64,000 bases of DNA from Alopecurus myosuroides (Eukaryota > Streptophyta > Magnoliopsida > Poales > Poaceae). Position numbers and translations under genes: made by a program. The stretch lies in contig JAPCYS010001234.1 of NCBI GenBank assembly GCA_028641055.1, forward strand, positions 1-64,000. Reading direction: 5' to 3'. Positions 24,050 to 33,814 of the stretch are shown here, in pieces; the stretch's first letter is position 1; every line of letters begins with the position of its first letter. The notes beneath the pieces were generated by a model. That model saw only the letters and a list, made by a program, of their open reading frames with translations. It searched no databases and had not been told where the DNA came from.

Positions 24050-25050
24050 TTGCTCATTGACCGTCTCCGACCCGCACAGGAGAACGACCCGCACAGGAGT
24101 CACCATCGGCCCACACCTCCGGCCGGCTTGATGGCGGCATCGATTCCGCGAGCAACTCACCTCCCCCGGGCTTCTCCCCGGTCTCCAACGCTGAACCCGA
24201 TGCGGTCACACATCTAGGACTATGGGGCGCTATTAGAAGAGGTCGTACAGGAACTGTCGTGAGTCCGTCGGCGGGCTCGTGCGGAGGAGACGTCGGCGGC
24301 CGCTGGCGAGGTTGGGCACTAGGCGGCGGACGAGCGGAACACGACTTTGAGAGGGAGAGGGACAAAGATGTGGAGGTGGCTGGCATGATGCTGTCCCCAG
24401 ACATGCGTCTGCGATTTGGTAAGGTCTCCCTCGTTGGCTGAGTAGCTGACTCAAGCATGCCGGCGGCTGGGACTGGGAGGAGCATTGCGACGGCGGCCGG
24501 TCCTCCTCATCGAGCCCAGGAACTCGCGGTCGCGCGATGCAGGAGCTGGACCCGTGAGCTTGCCGCCTCTTGCCTCTCCTAGATCTGTCTATCGGCAGGC
24601 CGTCTGCACGCGTACTGGCGTGCACACCCACGCACACCTCCGGGGCACAAGCACAACATGTCGGGTGCTCCGTCTCCCAACTTCTCCGCCAGCTTTACAG
24701 GTCCGCGTAAGTTCTCTGTGTTTTTTTTTTTCAGTAGTACTTCATAGCTGCATCTCCGGTTGTGGGGCTCCCAAGCACACAATGAGACAAATGATTCATC
24801 TGATGTTTTTCCTCATGGATGCCGTTGGTCCTTGGTACAGCATGGATGACACTGCTTTCTGTACATGCCAATTTGCAAAGAAATTGTGTGTCTCCGCGGT
24901 CCGTCCCCGGTGTGGTCGCACCGCCTCCAAGATCGTGAGGATCCAGACAATTCAGACTTGGAGCGGGGACAACTTTGCTGCTATCTCTACTTTCGTGCTC
25001 CTGGTCGCCTGCTCACTTCGGTGTAAAGACTAAATATGCCCCTTCTGATG
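24050..25050. other. GC-rich gene-like fragment inside Helitron
   Basis: A GC-rich segment changes to AT-rich DNA at about 25050, with a polypyrimidine tract then CAG (24720-24733) resembling a splice acceptor. Open frames occur on both strands (for example plus 24485-25033) but none has a recognisable domain. The pattern suits a captured first exon and intron of a host gene; the donor is unknown. Confidence 0.3.
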
Positions 25051-25147
25051 AAGAGCGATGCAGGTTTGGGTCTTGTTTTCAGCTTTCTAACTCTGTTCGG
25101 GTCAACTTTGTGTATTTGGTAGAACACGAGCAACAACAGCTGATTGC

Positions 25148-25312
25148 TTTCCTTTCCTCGTGCTGAAAATCTTGCATCCATTTTAGATAGACTCACTTTC
25201 TTTTATACGTTTGTGATTTTTAAATGGCTTTCGCACCTCGTACTGAAAATCCTGCATCCATCTCAGATAAACTCACTTTCTTTTTACGTTCGTGATTTTT
25301 AAATGGCTTTCA
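25148..25312. repeat. Tandem duplication, about 80-bp unit
   Basis: The block CTGAAAATC(T/C)TGCATCCAT, then ACTCACTTTCTTTT and GATTTTTAAATGGCTTTC occurs twice in direct succession with a few substitutions and an indel. Confidence 0.85.
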
Positions 25313-25989
25313 CATATGAAAATAAAATAAAAGAACTGAATTCGCAACCTGACCTGGCTCGGTCTAGGTTGCAGAATTTGCATAAGCTATTAGCCAACGT
25401 GACCCAAAGCACCCGGTATATTTAGTGCACTTATGTTGTTTACCTATTAGCCTTCCTTCATGATGTATTTGTTATTTTTCCCTGTATGTTTAGGGATCAA
25501 ATATTCAATCACTGGTGTTTGGCTTGATAGGTTTACGACGTATCATGGAAGAACTATGAAGTTTGAGTATTTTGTGATACATAAATAGTACATAGGGTGT
25601 GAACTATCCGCTCTGTTTACTGATATGTGTCATTGTTGTTTCTGCGCTAATTATTTCATAGTAGTCCAATTACTTCTATCAGAACCAATCAGAAAGGTTA
25701 TAGTAGTACTACTTCAGTCTACATGGTTATCTAATTGCATTTAACCGTCTTTTCTTAACAGTCATTTAGTGGTGCACATAAACCCTAGATATATGATTCA
25801 ATCTGATTTTATTTTGTTCCATTTCCATTTTTTCTTTTGATGTGCAATCTGTTTGCATACACCAGTCATACACTGGTATAATATATATACACTTTGCATC
25901 TGAAGTGTGATATGGTGAATGTGTCTTATTTCAGATGACCAAAACTATGGACCCTAGAGATGAACTCGTGGTGTAAATATTAAGATTGC

Positions 25990-26256
25990 TACAAAAATGA
26001 AGACCCGCTTTCTGCTTTGAAGAGATGTGTTAATCTCAAGGATGATTTTGTAGTTGATATGCTTCCTGAATCTGTTGGGGACAAGTTTTTCCATTTTCTT
26101 TTTAAGGATTTTACTTCTCATCAATCTTCGTTTCTTCATCAATTCGTCAGTCAGCTATGGTCCTTATGTCAGGTAAATTTAATAAGGTATTGGAGAGATG
26201 GCAGGCAATTTATTTTCAACATCTTAGCAAATTCAAACATAGCGCGGACAAGCTAA
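25990..26256 (+). pseudogene. Possible captured exon in Helitron
   Basis: The plus-strand frame reads DPLSALKRCVNLKDDFVVDM followed by PESVGDKFFHFLFKDFTS and ends at 26256. Composition is more codon-like than the AT-rich surroundings. I do not recognise the protein. It may be one captured exon of a host gene, unlinked to other parts by any visible splice structure. Confidence 0.25.
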
Positions 26257-27572
26257 TTGTTTGAAGCATGTAGATTCTGAAGCCGATGCAATCCATGAAG
26301 GCCCCCGACACACCTGAGAAAGAGGAAGGCATGGTCGGGCTGGCCAGCGCAGATCATTGCTCCTTTCGCTCCAGGCCTTATAGTTGAATTTTCTGTTTTG
26401 TTCCACATGGTGGGAAATAACGTTAACACGAGAAGATAGACATGTGTGCTCTTGAAAATCTATCGTGGTACATCAATTCAACCCACACAGGTTTGTTAGT
26501 CAGATTGTTGTAGTTCTAACTGACTGTGCATGCATTCAGATCACACAGCTTACTGAGTATTATACTTTTTGAGGCCATATAGTTGTTTTATCTAATTTCG
26601 TGTGAATAATATTTTCTTTTGTCCTTTCCTACTCTTATGACAATTAAGCGCCGAGAGTATGCAGCTCAATAGGAGTAGCGTTCAATTGAGCTGCATATTT
26701 GTGTGTCATATTCAACATGGCTGTTCACTTACTTACCCCTATGGTTTACAGAGACTGCTTAAGAGTTTGGGCCCAAAAACTTCTGTACCAGCGAAAATCT
26801 ATGTCTACGTTGTCGCAGGCTAGCTAGCAGCTGCAATTCTCCATGATGGTAATGCATTACCAAATATAGATGAAAATAGGTTACATTAAACAGGAGCACG
26901 TATTAAATAGCACTACAAGAATTTGAATATCCAACGATATATATCTAGGCTACATAGGTGTTTTGTTTAATGAACATAGGATTTTGGTATATTTACCAAT
27001 AAAAGGTTGTTTTGTGCAATTTAGCATTTTAAGGAGTCTTATCTTTGAGTAGGTGATATATACCAGTCAATTTCTTATTTATATAACCATGAAAAGAAGC
27101 CATAGGCTATGTACTTTCTTTGTGCCATTACTCGGAACTGAAAATAAGAGTAAGTTCAAACTACAAATCTTTCATAAGAATTTGTATATCTAAAGTTTCC
27201 GAGAAGATTAGATGAGTGAGATGCTTCCCAACAAGAGGTTCTCCTTCTACACATGGTTTCTTGTCAATCTGTAACTTTATAAATAAAGCCTTTCAATCAT
27301 TTTTTCAGGATAACCAATAGTTTTTTCCCTTTGAAAAGAGCACCAGTTTGTTCCAGGACTTTGCAACAAGAAACCCACACTGGTCGATTCCAAGTTCACC
27401 GCAACAGCAGCAAGATTGCAAAGTTCGAGCAAGCTACCAGCCCCATAGACATGAGCTTCCGGAAGTATGGAACACGCTCTAATAGTGATGATTTGGATGC
27501 AAAAGTGCTCATGCGACCTGGTTTGGATGCAAGTGCTCGAGCGACATTGTCATGAAGGGCTGTCAATCACCA

Positions 27573-27655
27573 AGGGGGAGAAATAATCATGTGTAAATAT
27601 TGGTGCATTCATCAAGGGGGAGAAATAATCATGTGTAAATATTTGTGCATTTCTT
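27573..27655. repeat. 45-bp tandem duplication with polypurine core
   Basis: CAAGGGGGAGAAATAATCAT followed by GTGTAAATATT occurs at about 27579 and 27615. The AAGGGGGAG core resembles a copia polypurine tract, but no LTR follows. Confidence 0.8.
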
Positions 27656-27994
27656 TGAGTTGTGTATGCTCAAGGAAACATTGGATTTGAACTAAATGCT
27701 TATAAGATGTCATCACTAAAATGCACTGATTTTTTTGTAATTTTTCTGATAGGGATATATTTTAGTTGTGCATAGTGAAAGTTAAATATCTCATAAAAAA
27801 GATATATTCTTAAATTTGAAGTATTATTGATATCATGTAGGTTTGTGTATCTTGATGCATTACCCATTTTATGGGAGTTGTATGGTGTCTTTAATTTAAT
27901 GAATTTGTAGGTGAAAGCTTTGGCATTCGTCGGCGTTGGAACGAAATGAACGAACATGCAAATCATCTACATCCCGACTTCGTCCGCAATATAT

Positions 27995-28235
27995 ATCTGT
28001 TTTTTCATGATGCTTTTACTCCCCAACCGTGAAGGTAGGTGAATGCCTCATTAGGGAGGGGGCATCTACATCTCAACTCCTCACCTCATGATTTATTTTT
28101 CTTTATTTGCTTCCACTACTCACCGACCTTTAAGATAGGTAAATACTTTCGCTCAATGATTTATTTTTTCTTCATTTGTTTCTACTATTTCTTAACCACG
28201 AAGATAGGTAAATGCTTTCGCAACCTCAAAGTGTG
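27995..28235. repeat. Degenerate tandem repeat, about 80-bp unit
   Basis: Units containing TGATTTATTTTT, then TTTGCTTCCACTACT or TTTGTTTCTACTATT, then GATAGGTAAATGCTTTCG repeat about 2.5 times, with a weaker first copy around 28010-28045. This lies just inside the Helitron 3' end. Confidence 0.6.
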
Positions 28236-28368
28236 GTGAGGTAGAGATGGCGACATATGTCTCTTTTGTGTGTCGTGGAAGTGTTGAAACTAGCACGTCT
28301 CTATGGCAAATTTTGGCTGTAACAATAAGAACTTATCTCCCAAGTCACCATAACAAAGATTTATTTCA

Positions 28369-28398
28369 CCCGTTGCAACGCACGGGCATATGTCCTAG
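28369..28398 (+). other. Helitron 3' hairpin and CTAG terminus
   Basis: Inverted repeat CCCGT/ACGGG with loop TGCAACGC, then CATATGTC and the terminal CTAG. These are the termination signals expected at a rolling-circle Helitron 3' end. Confidence 0.8.
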
Positions 28399-28799
28399 TC
28401 TCATACAAAACACCAACTCTCACATATCTCACGTGACAATAATTAGCAACCATGTTAGAATGGTAAATAACCACTACTAACATACACATTATCATATATT
28501 TGACATCCATATAACAAGATATACAACACATGTCTCACATACACATCGAAATAAATTTTTGCGTTCATCTAAAAGAAATATATGAACCAAACAACACGCA
28601 AATACACCTCTCAAATTAGATAATACCAATATTTCATCTCCACATGTCATATGTCTCTCACACATATATAACACAACTATTACATACACCTATATTAGAG
28701 ATTTTAACAATTACATACCAAACAAAAATAAAATGGCCAATATGAGGATTTCAACAACTACACAACATTGTAACCACATTAGAGAATACCAAAAATTCA

Positions 28800-28945
28800 T
28801 CGATCTACATCTCTAGCACAACTTGATCTCTAACGTGGCAACTATGTCAAATTTCTCTCATCCATCTACATCTCTAGCACAACTTGATCTCTAAGGAATA
28901 AGGATGTCAAATTTCTCTCACACATCTACATCTCTAGCACAACTA
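28800..28945. repeat. 60-bp tandem repeat, about 2.5 units
   Basis: CATCTACATCTCTAGCACAA, then CTTGATCTCTAA, then GTCAAATTTCTCTCA repeats at about 28802, 28860 and 28922. It is in the AT-rich part of the MULE right of the Helitron. Confidence 0.8.
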
Positions 28946-29501
28946 CTAATACAACAAAGAAATCTACAAATTTCAATATCCATCAAGAACTAAGGTTCCA
29001 ACTAGGTTTACCAAAATTGAGCAAATGTGAGAGATTTTTCGGACAAAACTGAGGGGAATGAGTGAGAATACCCTGAGGAGGGAGGGGGCTCCAAATCCAC
29101 GGAAAAATCCTCCAAATCCGGCCGGATTTGGGTGGGATTTAGGAGGGAGAGAGGGGGGCGCTGGCTGCAACTGCTCTCTGTTTCTCTTCGTGTGACTTAG
29201 AGGAATGAGGGGTCAGGGAGAGAAGGGGTCGGGCCCGACCAATTTGATGTGCCTCGGTGCACCGCGCCCTAGCGCTACACTCCAATGCACCGCGCCGAGG
29301 CGGGCGGCGCTACATACCCGCACCCGAGATGACGTGGCGGAGCCACCGCGTCGGGTTCTGTGGAGTTGCAGTGAAGAGGACCGCGCCGCGGTGTTGGGCG
29401 CAACCCTAAGGGGTCAGATTCGAAATTTGTTTAGCTTTGGGTCCATTTTGTGCTGAACATTGTCCCCAATGTCATTTTCGTGTTTTTTCACTTGCAATCA
29501 G

Positions 29502-30417
29502 TGGCTAATGGAGTAGTAGTAGTATTAGTAGCAGCAGTGAGATACTGTTGAGAGCACATGAACAGGCTTGCACCTCACTGCGCGCGCCACCTCTGAATCC
29601 TGCAACTGCAACCGCCTGATTTATGAGTTTAATCGTGTTAGCTGGCGACATCAAGTGCACAAGAAAATAACGACGACGATGCATCCATGCTCTGCTTCAT
29701 TTAGTACCAAAACTGCATTATTTTATTGGTCTGCCTGACAGCATACGAGCCCTGCATCGTCTTAGCTTAGCTAGAGCAAGATTACAACTGAAACGGAGCT
29801 ACACAGTATAATATACTCTCTCCGTCTCATATCAGTTGTTTCAAAGTTGGATAAAACTGGAGGTATCTAACTACTCCATCTGTATCAAAATGTAAGATCT
29901 TTTAGCCTTTTTTAACACATATGCATTTAGACATGACATTTTTGCGCTACAAAAAAAAATTAAAATATTAACGCTAAAAACATGTTAGAACAAAAAAAGA
30001 TTAAAACATCTTAAATGGAAGTAATACGGTAAAGGATCAGACGAAACAGCTGGAGTAACTGATTAATTAGTAGTAGCACCACCATCTATTGACCAAGCCG
30101 GGTCCGGCCGGCCTCCAGCAGCAGTCCTGGCAATCAGGTGAGCTAAGTTGTTTGATGATGACAACATCACAAAACAGTACGACCAACCACCACCACCACC
30201 ATACTTTCTACCATCGTTGCAAACTTTGCCAATCGATCAATCGGTCGGTATCAGAAATGTTTTACTCATGAGGTCAGCTCCCATTTTGCGTGATCCGCAC
30301 AGCTCCAAGCAAGCTAGCACGTCTGTGCAGCTAGCTAGCGCGACGTGTCCAGTGTCTACACTCTGCAGTGCGGACCTCGCTGTCACGATCTATGCATGCC
30401 AATTGGGTATCGGGAAT
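29502..30417. repeat. Segmental repeat, copy 1, middle part
   Basis: From about 29785 this matches 50797-51382. Anchors are CAACTGAA..GGAGCTA; AGCTGGAGTAA followed by GATTAATTAGTA; GATGACAACATCA; ATTGCAAACTTTGC; TCCATTTTGCGTGATCC; and GACCTCGCTGTCACGA. No gene was seen. MITE fragments at 29816-30023 are absent from copy 2. Confidence 0.75.
29816..30023. mobile_element. Stowaway-like MITE fragments
   Basis: CTCTCTCCGTCTCATATCAG (29816) and CTACTCCATCTGTATCAAAA (29870) are Stowaway-type left ends. The right end CATCTTAAATGGAAGTAA is followed by TA near 30024. It appears to be one degraded element next to another. The segment is missing from the matching place in copy 2. Confidence 0.55.
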
Positions 30418-31354
30418 GAATGATCCGGGAGTAATCTTTTGCCAAACAATGCTACGATGATCTCTCACTGTCGGACTACTGACGAAAGGTGCGAGCTTGG
30501 AGCCATGGACCCCGCCGTCGGTCGCTGGTGTAGGCGTGGACCACGGCTCGGTCTCCCCTCGGTGGACGGTTGCTGCCGCCCGCCATGGTCGGTGGTGGCG
30601 CTGCGGCGTCGCCGCCCCTGGTCGCGGTTGGTGCGGCACCGGTGGGCGACCTGGACTCCGTTCGTGGTCGTCGCTGGTCGGATGTGGCCGACGAGCTGGA
30701 CGCGGCCGCGAGCTAGCGCGCGTCACCACCTCCCCCTCGCCGCCCACTTTCGGGGAGTTCTCGGCCTTGGCTCGGCGGTCGCCGGCTCGGCGCGCAGGAG
30801 CTCGGCGCGCGCACGGGGGAACGACGGGAAGCGGTTCGGTCGGCCCTCCGGGTCCTCGCAGCGCCGCGCTCGAGGGTCGGAGACGGGCGGAAGTGCGGCA
30901 GGCTAGACGCTCGTCGGCGGCGGCGCACATGGCTGCGGCCCCCTCTCCCCTGTCGACGGTGCAGACGCTGGCGGAGAACCCGGTTGCCTCGCCTGCGTGG
31001 ACTCCGCAGTTGGGCCGGGGGTCGGCCCAGGAGGCTAACCCTAGGCCCTCTGGGAGGGTCGCGGGCCTAGCCTCTTCTGGCCTGGCGGAGCCAGAATGCT
31101 CGCTGGGCTGTTGGGCTGGGCCGGCAAAGGGGGCAACAGGGGGGCGCACGATACCTAACGGCCGCTCGGCGGAGACGGACTCCCCGGCTGGGCCTGACGC
31201 GACATGGCTGTGGGTCCCCCGCGGTGCCCTAGATCTGGATCGCGCACTCCCGGCCTCTCCCCAGCAAATCGCGAAACACGGGAGTGCGGCCCGTCGCCTT
31301 CGCATCGCACCACCGCCACCTCCACTCCTCCGCTCGTTCGTCGACATCGTGGCG

Positions 31355-33814
31355 ATGAAACGCCACCGGACCCCGTCTCCCTTCACTCGTCGGGGACGCT
31401 CGCCGGTGAGGCCGCGCCGCCATTCCCCGCCCCCAAGTTCGCCTCCTCGCGCCGCCGCCCAACCGCCGCCTTACCGCCCGTCGGCCCGTCGCTCCCCACG
31501 CGACCGTTCCCCGCCGGGGGCGCGGTCTCCGGCGCCCCGCCGGACACCGGGCCGCCGTCAGGAGGCGGGTGGAGCTCGGCTCCCGTCCCAGGGACTCCAC
31601 CGTGGCACCAGGGCCCCGGCCTCGGATCCTGGCCGCGCGGGCGGGCGCGCTGTGGAGCGGGCGGGCGCGGGCGTGGACCTGTGGGCCGCCGACCAGGGCG
31701 ACAGGGAGCATGCCCTCCGGGCCCAGCTGCTGCAGTCCCGCGGTACGACCAGGATCCCGGTCCCGGGCCATTGGAGGGAGGGTCCGCGGGCGAGGGATGC
31801 GGTGTTGATGGAGCGTGACAGTCGGCACGGTCGGGCGCGGTCTCCACCTCATGAATCGCGCGGGGTTGCGGCGGCGATCCAGACGGCACCGCCGAAGAGG
31901 AAGAAGTCGAAGAGCAAGAGGGGTGGGACAGTAGGAGGTGAGGGTGGTGCGGTGTTGCCCAGGGACGAGACGGCAGTGGAGATCCCGAGAGGGGTCTCCG
32001 GTGTTGATGGTCCTAGGGGGACGCCCCACTCTCGGCCTCGGGTTCCACTCACCCTATTGGGGCATGGCAAAGACTCCGGTTTCTACTACATCGACATGGG
32101 GGGAGTAAAGCTCTCGGCTCAGGAGTTTCTGGCGGTGGTGACGGTTCTCCCGGATCCGGTGCGGTCCCCGCCGGTTGTGATCTCGGCGGAGACGATCCGG
32201 GCGGAGTTCCTGCTCCTGGAGCCGGAGGCCCCCTGGGTTGTCACGGAGCTCTCGCCTTCGGAGTTTGCGGTTGAGTTTCCCTCTCTTGGTCTACTCAAGG
32301 CCCTCTCTTGGGGGGAGTCGATCACTCTGTCGGGATGCAACATCAAGGTCTCCATCGAGCAATCTTCCATCGACCCCTCCACGATGTCTTCTTTGGTCCC
32401 TGTCTGGATTAAGATCCATGGGATCCCGATGGAGGCGAAGACCTTCCACATCATCGACCAGATCGCTCAGGCTGTGGGCCGTCTCGTGGAGATGGACGAG
32501 GCCTCGCTGCCAGGTCGTGGCCCTGCCCGACTGCGCATGCTGGTTCCGGACATCTCCAAGCTGGAGGGCACTCTGCCGCCGTTCTACTTTGATGGGGTGG
32601 ACAAGCCCCTGTCGGTGGAGGTGGATCAGGTGGGTGACCGTTCTAGGGCGGACTCACCGCCTCTGCGGCGCTCGCCGGCTTCTCGTCACGCCAGCTCCTC
32701 TGAGGACGAGGACTCCTCGGGAGACGACTCCGACTCAGGTCCTAGGGACACGGCCCCGACTCCGGTACCCCCGGCGCTCGGGTCTAGGATGACGGCCCCG
32801 GCTTGGGGGAGTTCTCAGGTTGCCTCTGTGGTCTAGGCATCTTCGCCGAGACCATCCCTTCCGGCCATGTCAGCTCTGACTTTGAGCGCGCCGGCGAAGC
32901 TGGCCTTGGTGGACGTGTCGCGCCAGCTGTAGCGGTCCTTGGGACCCGAGCTCTCACAATATGGCTCCAACATGTGTGAGGGACCGGGTTCCCTGGATCT
33001 GGCGGGGCTTGTGGCCGAGGCCCTCCATGATGCAGCACCACCCCTGACGGGACTGGAGACAGAGGACTCTGGCGGGGCGAGCATGGAGGTGGCAGCACCG
33101 GACTCCCCACGCTCCCTGGGGGTGGTCTGCTACACCCGTTCGCCAGATACCCCTCCTACTCCACCCCAGGGGTCCCCGGCGCGCCTTCCAGCGACTCCCG
33201 TCCCTGACACCCGCATCCTGGGTATGGTCGTCGCCACCACTCCCGTGCCTGGGGTCACGACGCGCCGCAGTGCGCGTCTGGCGGGGGCTAGGTCAGGGAC
33301 GGAGGTGATCGAGCCGACGGTGACCGAGGTGGCGACCCGCCGGCAGGAGGCTCGCTGCCTAGAGTCTGGTACGCCTAGACCTCCCCCATCCCGTCCTCCC
33401 TCTGATTCTCCGCCATCAGGGTCTAGGTTTTCGGTGCTCGACTCCGTAGAGGCTACACATTTGGAGCAGGTGGCTTCTGACTGTGGGGTTGTTTTTCGGG
33501 GCGAGCGAGGTCCCCGTATAGAACAAATTGAGGCTATTATAGCTAAGGAGATTTACGATGGGGCCCTTGCGGCGGCGCGGGCTCAAGCCGAGCGTGACCA
33601 GCCAGGTCCCCAGGACCTGGCCGGACCTGGGCATGAAGCGCCTGGGTCTGGTAGTGGGTCCACTCCTGTGCCGCCCGATGTGGCCGCTGCTGTGGCCTCC
33701 TCCCAGCCGGGGAGGAAGCGCGGGCGGCCTCCTTTGGACAAGTCCAGGCCCTCGACCTCTGGTAGGGCCCGACAGGTCCCCCGTAAGGGGACACACCCCA
33801 CCAGTTCCCAATGA
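31355..33814 (+). pseudogene. LINE ORF1 (DUF4283-type RNA-binding protein), two stops
   Basis: The ATG at 31355 is chosen because it starts a basic, Arg/Pro/Ser-rich N-terminus (MKRHRTPSPF); the frame is open upstream to 30497, but that part looks like leader. A basic KRKKSKSKRGG cluster (about 31890) precedes a DUF4283-like domain (32080-32610) with GFYYIDM, VPVWIKIHGIPMEAKTF and AQAVGRLVEMDEASLPGRGP. A Ser/Asp-rich linker follows. In-frame TAGs at 32834 and 32930 break the frame, which then continues in the same phase with TRRSARLAGARSGTE and FSVLDSVEATHLEQVASDCG to TGA at 33814. I see no CCHC zinc knuckle, which many plant LINE ORF1 proteins have. The stop overlaps the ORF2 start as ATGA. 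Confidence 0.85.

Larger units (their letters stand above)
23906..28398 (+). mobile_element. Non-autonomous Helitron nested in the MULE
   Basis: The left end begins TC in TCTTTACCTAACAATAAAGG, preceded by A (23905). The right end is CTAG followed by T (28399), giving insertion between A and T. A hairpin CCCGT..ACGGG (28369-28386) lies 8 bases before the terminal CTAG. There are no inverted ends and no target duplication. The GTTGCAACGCACGGGCAT phrase is the usual 3' terminus of a large grass Helitron family. No Rep or helicase frame is present. The interior has gene-like fragments (24050-25050, 25990-26256, 27330-27555), consistent with captured host sequence. Confidence 0.78.
19098..29491. 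mobile_element. Mutator-like element (MULE), 10.4 kb
   Basis: Long inverted ends start GTGAAAAAACA on both sides. They share GGGGACAATGTTCAGCAC and ACAAATTTCGAATCTGACCC over at least 110 bases (19098-19210 against 29380-29491). A 10-base target duplication TTGCAATCAG flanks them at 19088-19097 and 29492-29501, as expected for Mutator-type insertion. Inside are a broken MuDR-like N-terminal frame on the plus strand (19483-20098), GC-rich repeats, a minus-strand plant mobile domain pseudogene (21125-23681) and a nested Helitron (23906-28398). Without the Helitron it would be about 5.9 kb. No intact transposase is present, so it is non-autonomous. Confidence 0.88.

Noticed and set aside
30331..31386. 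351-codon minus-strand frame over the LINE leader
   Set aside because: GC-rich DNA leaves the opposite strand open by chance; no domain, and it lies antisense to a defined LINE.
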